Assembly: GCF_905397395.1 (NCBI RefSeq)
Contig: NZ_CAJPVH010000037.1
Span: 1-57,798 of the forward strand
Length of the DNA: 57,798 nucleotides
Source: Cupriavidus campinensis
GTDB lineage: Bacteria > Pseudomonadota > Gammaproteobacteria > Burkholderiales > Burkholderiaceae
Direction of reading: 5' to 3'
Of this stretch, positions 53,423 through 57,798 are shown piece after piece. The notes beneath the pieces are model-generated. The model did not search any database, was not told where the DNA came from, and saw nothing but the letters and a program-made list of their open reading frames with translations. How positions within the stretch are numbered: the stretch's first letter is position 1; the number at the start of each line of letters is the position of its first letter. A program made the translations under genes and the position numbers.

Positions 53423-53531
53423 CGCGATTCCCCATACTTCCATCACCAAGATGGGTCGCTCGCGCAAACGATATGAATTACAATCATTCGCATTTGTCCG
53501 CGAAAACTGCCGCCCGCCCGGCGTGTTCCTC

Positions 53532-55457
53532 ATGCAAGCCCTGCGCATCCTCTCCCTCGTTCTAGTCTCCTTGGCGCTATCCGTCTCGACGGCTTTGGCC
53601 GAGCCTCTATCCACGCAAGACAAGGCCAAGCAAGTCTGGCAATTGCTGGACTACCTTGCCGTTGACTATGGCGGTTCAGTCAACGATGGCCGCATCACCA
53701 ATGAGGCTGAATATGCCGAGATGCAAGAGTTCGCGCAGACGGTCGCGCGACAGCTAGGCGAATTGCCGCCAGGACCCGCCTCCGAACAACTAGGCAAGGA
53801 AGCTGGCGCATTGCGTTTGTCCATCGCAGCGAAGGCCTCGCCAGAAACTGTCGCCGAACTGGCTCGGAAGTTGGCCAGCGGCGTCCTCACAGCCTATCCG
53901 GTTCCTATGGCACCAAGCAAGGCGCCTGATTTGCAGAACGGGGCGAAGCTCTATCAAAGCCATTGTGCGTCCTGCCACGGCGTATCCGGTAACGCGGACG
54001 GCCCCCTCGCAGCGAAACTCAACCCGCCCCCGATTGCGCTGGCCGACCACGCGCGCGCGCAGGAACGCAGCGTCTTTGCCTTGCAACAGATCATCACGCG
54101 CGGCGTGGAGGGAACATCGATGCCGGGCTTTGCCCATCTCTCCGAAGACGACCGATGGGCTCTGGCCTATTTTGCTTCGACGCTGTCTTATTCAGATACT
54201 GACCGCCAGGCGGGCGCCAAGCTTTGGACTGCTGAACCGGGGCTGCGCGCGGCGGTTCCCACGCTCGACAAGCTTAGCCAGACCTCGGAGGCGGCACTTG
54301 CTAAATTCGTGGGTGCACAGACCTCTCGTGATGGTCTTGCATACCTGCGAAGCTCACCGGACGTACTGGCCGCATCGACCACCGATAGTCTCTCAATCGC
54401 CAAGGAAAAGCTGAAGGAAAGTGTCACTGCGCTTGACAAGGGAGACACGCGGGCCGCATCGCAACTGGCTTTGTCCGCATATCTTGATGGGTTCGAACCA
54501 GTTGAGCCTGCGTTGGCTGCCAAGAACCAGGCTCTCTTCCTGGACATCGAGAAGACGATGGGACTCTATCGAAATGCCGTCGCGAATGGCCAGGCAGAGC
54601 GCGCGCATGACATCGCAGCGCAACTGCAGTCAAGGCTGGACGAGGCGCAGGAAGCGCTCGCAGGCGCCAATGACGCATTCTCGACCTTCCTTGGCGCCTT
54701 TACGATCCTGCTTCGTGAAGGGCTTGAAGCGCTGTTGGTAGTCGTAGCCATGCTGGCGTTCCTCAAGAAGGCCAATCGCACTGACGTCCTTCCCTACGTT
54801 CACGCGGGTTGGGTCACTGCGCTGGGAGCCGGTGGATTGACGTGGGCGGTAGCTACCTACGTCGTTGATCTGAGCGGCGCTAGTCGCGAAATGACCGAAG
54901 GCTTCTCCGCGGTCTTCGCGGCGGTCGTCCTACTCGGCGTCGGCATGTGGATGCACCAGAAGAGTCTGGCGGGACGCTGGCAATCGTACGTGAAGGAAAA
55001 GCTGTCGTCGGCATTGAACAGGAAATCGGCGTTTATGCTCTTCCTGCTATCGTTCGTCACGGTCTACCGGGAAGTATTTGAGACCGTGCTCTTCTACGCG
55101 GCCCTGTGGTCCGATGGCAACGGTGCCTACATGCTCGCGGGACTCGGTTGCGGTATTGCTGTGCTGGCAGTGATTGCGTTTCTGCTCCTGCGATCGACGG
55201 CGCGTTTGCCGATTCGACAATTTTTCGCGTTCAGCTCCGCCTTGGTTGGCGTGCTTGCCGTGGTCCTGATTGGCAAGGGCGTGGCGGCACTGCAGAAAGT
55301 TGGCCTGTTGCAAGTGACGCCGCTCTCTATGCCGCGTATCGATGTCTTGGGCGTTTACCCCTCTGTGCAAACCATTGCCGCGCAAGTGGCTATTCTCCTC
55401 ATCATCGTTGCCAGCGTGACCTATAACTTGCGATCGCAACGTACCGCGAGGGTGTGA
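53532..55457 (+). CDS. pbrT: PbrT-like lead/iron permease (cytochrome c + FTR1)
   Basis: 641 residues from the ATG at 53532. Signal peptide, a cytochrome c domain (CASCHG, about residue 145), then a helical linker and seven FTR1-type membrane helices with REGLEALLVV (about 396) and REVFETVLF (about 513). PbrT mediates Pb(II) uptake in the pbr system. An earlier in-frame start at 53385 is unlikely. Confidence 0.9.
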   Translation: MQALRILSLVLVSLALSVSTALAEPLSTQDKAKQVWQLLDYLAVDYGGSVNDGRITNEAEYAEMQEFAQTVARQLGELPPGPASEQLGKEAGALRLSIAAKASPETVAELARKLASGVLTAYPVPMAPSKAPDLQNGAKLYQSHCASCHGVSGNADGPLAAKLNPPPIALADHARAQERSVFALQQIITRGVEGTSMPGFAHLSEDDRWALAYFASTLSYSDTDRQAGAKLWTAEPGLRAAVPTLDKLSQTSEAALAKFVGAQTSRDGLAYLRSSPDVLAASTTDSLSIAKEKLKESVTALDKGDTRAASQLALSAYLDGFEPVEPALAAKNQALFLDIEKTMGLYRNAVANGQAERAHDIAAQLQSRLDEAQEALAGANDAFSTFLGAFTILLREGLEALLVVVAMLAFLKKANRTDVLPYVHAGWVTALGAGGLTWAVATYVVDLSGASREMTEGFSAVFAAVVLLGVGMWMHQKSLAGRWQSYVKEKLSSALNRKSAFMLFLLSFVTVYREVFETVLFYAALWSDGNGAYMLAGLGCGIAVLAVIAFLLLRSTARLPIRQFFAFSSALVGVLAVVLIGKGVAALQKVGLLQVTPLSMPRIDVLGVYPSVQTIAAQVAILLIIVASVTYNLRSQRTARV

Positions 55458-55547
55458 GCCCCTGTCAGGCGCGAAGCTTTGTTCGTCGACCATTTCAAAG
55501 TCAGCGATTTGGCCCAAATGTGGCGGACTTTTTGCGACTACCTTCCA

Positions 55548-55818
55548 TTCGCGGCAGGATCGATGGACGGCATGGACATGTAGGGCTGCCAAGGATGTCA
55601 CGCAACTGTCGTGCTGTGCGGGCTGAGAAAAAGCCAACCTTCTGGAACTCGGCGATCGCCAAGCTGGCCAATTGGAATGCCGCCCTCGACCTGTTCCGCG
55701 AGGACTACCGGGTGCCGCTGGTGCCCTCGGAGTCTGCGGCCTGCCTGGCGGTGTCAATCGAGCTGACCGCCCCAGCTTTGCTGTTGCTGGGACTGGCGAC
55801 CCGCGCCGTGGCGATGCG
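55548..55818 (+). other. Mosaic of cusF, merA and doxX fragments
   Basis: 55548-55586 matches the Met-rich arm of cusF (near 41766) with three differences. It is joined directly to the last codons of merA and the gap before doxX, then to doxX, matching 23563-23793 closely to about 55818. All are truncated. Between 55458 and 55547, and between 55819 and 55839, no gene was recognised. Confidence 0.88.
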
Positions 55819-55839
55819 ACAAGGCAACGCGCGCTGTCG

Positions 55840-57345
55840 CTACGGCCCATCATCCGCAAACGTGGCATCGACAAAGGCCCGCAACTGCGTCAGGTCGGTC
55901 CTGGCATAGGCCGCCGTGGTCTGCACCGAGGCGTGGCCGAGCAGCGCCTGGGCGGCCGGCAGCGGCACCTGGTGGTCGACCACCAGTGTGCGCGCATAGG
56001 CATGGCGCAGCCAGTGCGGGGAGGCCGCGCGCAGTAAGAGCGCCTGCGCCGGCTCGCGCGCCTGCAGACCATCGGCCACGGCCGCAAAGATCGCCTTGAC
56101 CTCCCGGTACAGGCCTGCCGACTGTAGCGCTTCGCCCTTGTTGCCGTGGATTACAGGCAGCGCCTCGTGCGCCGGCGGCTCGGACGGCAGGCCGCGTGCT
56201 TGTCGGTAGGCGCGCAATACCGTCACGCACGGCACCGGCAGCGGAATGGCCCGTGCCTTGCGCCCCTTGCCGCAGACATAGAGCGTCCACCGCCCGGGCG
56301 CCTCGGCCTCCAGGCGGGGCAGTGCGATCTCTGTCGACCAGGCCAGTTCCGCCAGGCGCACGCCGGCGTAACGATACAGCGCCCAAATCGCGCGCCGCCG
56401 CTGCGCCGCCAGCGTGTTGGTCGTGTTGGCGGCGGCAAACTCCGGCGCCTCAAGCCAGGCATCGCACGCGGCCAGCAGCGCTGGCGGGATCAGCCGCGTC
56501 GGCGCGAAGCCGGCCCGGGTGCGGCTGCCGGCGGACAGGCCCGCGGCCGGATTGGCATGCAAGTAGCCGGTGTCGTACCAGTAGCCGTAGAGGCTTGCCA
56601 CCACCGCCAGCGCGCGCGTGCGGGTCGCTTCTGACAAGGGCGGCGCGGCGTCCTCCCTGCCGGTCTCCCCGTGCTGCAGCGCGTGCCGGTAGCCGAGCAA
56701 CCGCTGGCGCGTGAGGTCCGAGAGCGGCCCAAGCTCGTGCGCGCCGCACCAGCGCATCAGGCGGCGCAGTTCGGCGCCATAGGCGCGCAACGTGTGGGGC
56801 GAGCGCCCGGTTCGGTCGCGCAGGAAGAGCGCCAGCGCCTGTGCATCGTCGGCGGCGCCGAGCGTGTTGGCCGCCGCGTGCGGCTGGGCGAAGCGGCCGG
56901 CGCGCGTGAGCCACGCGTGGTCAGCAGGGCCGTAAGCGGCCAGCCACGGGTTCGCCGCGACAGCTCCCCTCGCTTCCGCGGCGGTCGGCACCGTTGCTTC
57001 GCTCGCTAAGGCGGCGGTGGACCGGATGCGGCGCCGGTGCGTGTGCAGCAGCCGCGCGAGGACCGTCTCCGGGCGGGGCGCCAGATCCGCCGTCACCGTG
57101 CGCAGGCGCCCGCGCTCCCAGTATTCGACTGCCCCATCGTGCGCCAGCAGCAGCTTGAGCACGGTCGGCTGCGCGGCCTTGGCGTCGGCCAGCGAGCCAT
57201 AGCGGCGCTTGACGCGCGCCAGCGTCCAGTGCGCGTAGACCGGGTGCCCGAGTGCCTCCGCCAGGTAGGCGAGGGCCGCCGCGACGGTGGCCGGCAGTGG
57301 GCGCGGCGGCACCGCGCCCGTATCGATCCAGTCGGCCGGCTTCAT
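55840..57345 (-). CDS. Tyrosine-family site-specific recombinase
   Basis: 501 residues. N-terminal SAM-like DNA-binding region (about 165-260). Catalytic residues are Arg in YRYAGVRLAEL, His-x-x-Arg in HWLRHAYAR, His in LGHASVQTT and Tyr in AAYARTDL. Its end lies about 20 bp from the end of the doxX remnant, so it may mark a mobile-element border. It overlaps the upstream coiled-coil gene by four bases, indicating an operon. Confidence 0.92.
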   Translation of the reverse strand: MKPADWIDTGAVPPRPLPATVAAALAYLAEALGHPVYAHWTLARVKRRYGSLADAKAAQPTVLKLLLAHDGAVEYWERGRLRTVTADLAPRPETVLARLLHTHRRRIRSTAALASEATVPTAAEARGAVAANPWLAAYGPADHAWLTRAGRFAQPHAAANTLGAADDAQALALFLRDRTGRSPHTLRAYGAELRRLMRWCGAHELGPLSDLTRQRLLGYRHALQHGETGREDAAPPLSEATRTRALAVVASLYGYWYDTGYLHANPAAGLSAGSRTRAGFAPTRLIPPALLAACDAWLEAPEFAAANTTNTLAAQRRRAIWALYRYAGVRLAELAWSTEIALPRLEAEAPGRWTLYVCGKGRKARAIPLPVPCVTVLRAYRQARGLPSEPPAHEALPVIHGNKGEALQSAGLYREVKAIFAAVADGLQAREPAQALLLRAASPHWLRHAYARTLVVDHQVPLPAAQALLGHASVQTTAAYARTDLTQLRAFVDATFADDGP

Positions 57346-57798
57346 GACTGGGCGGTCCGCTTGGCGGCCGCCTTGCCCGTCGATCTGGGCACGCGCGTCT
57401 TGGCCGCTGGTGGCGCCGCGGCCAGGGTCGCACGCAGCAGCTCGTCGAGCTGGGCGCGCTGGCTGGCGGTGACGGCCTTGAGTGCGCTCGCCTCGCCCGC
57501 GGCGGTCTGGCGCGCGGCCCGCTCGCTGGCCAGGTCGGCGTCGAGTCGTGCGCGCTCGTCTTCCAGCGCGGCGATGCGCCGCTCGGCGAATTTGAGTTGG
57601 GAGGCCAGTTGCGCGCGCTCGGCCCGCACCGCGTCGCGCTGGTGCGCGGTTTCCTGCAGGAGCTGCTTCGACAGCGCCTCGTAGCGCGCCTGGGTGGTGG
57701 CGATCGCCTCGGTGTGGGTGCGCTCGCCCGCCGTGGCGCGCTCCTGGGCGGTCGCCAGCGCCGCCTCGAGCTCGCCCCGGCGTGCGGCTTGCTCATCG
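57342..57798 (-). CDS. Coiled-coil, KfrA-like DNA-binding protein, C-terminal part
   Basis: The frame enters from the right edge and ends at 57342. About 150 residues of Ala/Glu/Arg heptads (for example ERRIAALEDERARLDADLA-like) form a long coiled coil, ending in a basic tail (KTRVPRSTGKAAAKRTAQ). This composition matches the C-terminal part of KfrA-type proteins that accompany recombinases on plasmids and islands. The DNA-binding N terminus is outside the window. Confidence 0.7.
   Translation of the reverse strand, partial: DEQAARRGELEAALATAQERATAGERTHTEAIATTQARYEALSKQLLQETAHQRDAVRAERAQLASQLKFAERRIAALEDERARLDADLASERAARQTAAGEASALKAVTASQRAQLDELLRATLAAAPPAAKTRVPRSTGKAAAKRTAQS

Noticed and set aside
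53119..53629. Minus-strand frame between pbrB and pbrT as pbrR
   Set aside because: No helix-turn-helix or MerR motif; composition looks non-coding.

Overview
The window looks like part of a heavy-metal resistance island or megaplasmid segment of a Cupriavidus/Ralstonia-type betaproteobacterium. Reasons: high GC, a CopK gene (best known from Cupriavidus metallidurans), and dense packing of cop, mer, cus, cad/pbr and transposon genes. The species call is inference; no rRNA, tRNA, replication origin or CRISPR array was seen.

Layout. 1-4.5 kb: copper cluster 1, with copA and a partial copB on the minus strand divergent from copRS. 4.6-5.7 kb: an IS630-type element with a broken transposase. 5.7-12.2 kb: copper cluster 2, with a porin, small exported proteins, copK, a second copAB and a cytosolic Cys-rich copper-storage protein. 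12.4-18 kb: three co-directional genes (GH15-type glycosidase, SDR oxidoreductase, and an epimerase/SPW/VKOR fusion with a His-Glu tract). 18-27 kb: a mercury module (merR / merTPCA plus a truncated doxX) between two different damaged Tn3-family transposase genes. 27-35 kb: a long minus-strand array of cueR, copF (Cu+ ATPase), small Met/His-rich or membrane proteins, a methyltransferase remnant, an orphan Rieske protein, a P-II-like protein and dsbD, several of them frameshifted. 35.2-42 kb: a cusCBAF-type Cu/Ag RND efflux operon. 42.4-49 kb: a cadmium/lead/zinc module (CDF exporter, four-domain P1B ATPase, lspA, AraC and PbrR/CadR-type regulators). 49-56 kb: a patchwork of gene fragments, an IS3 element inserted in a skp-like gene, a MAPEG gene, pbrB and pbrT. 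56-57.8 kb: a tyrosine recombinase and a coiled-coil protein cut by the window edge.

Two regulatory layers can be read from the DNA. First, 5-bp half-sites spaced exactly 11 bp apart recur upstream of copA1, the porin, two small exported-protein genes and the copper-storage gene; I propose these as CopR boxes. Second, MerR-type promoters with 19-bp spacers precede merT, cueR-copF, the CDF gene, the P1B ATPase gene and the pbrB side, with two more in the fragment zone.

Together the genes cover periplasmic copper oxidation and sequestration (CopA, CopB, CopK), cytosolic storage (Csp), inner-membrane export (CopF, Cd/Pb ATPase, CDF), trans-envelope efflux (Cus), mercury reduction (Mer) and lead handling (Pbr). 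Several genes differ from an intact frame by one base, usually in a short homopolymer, so either the region is decaying or the consensus contains indel errors.
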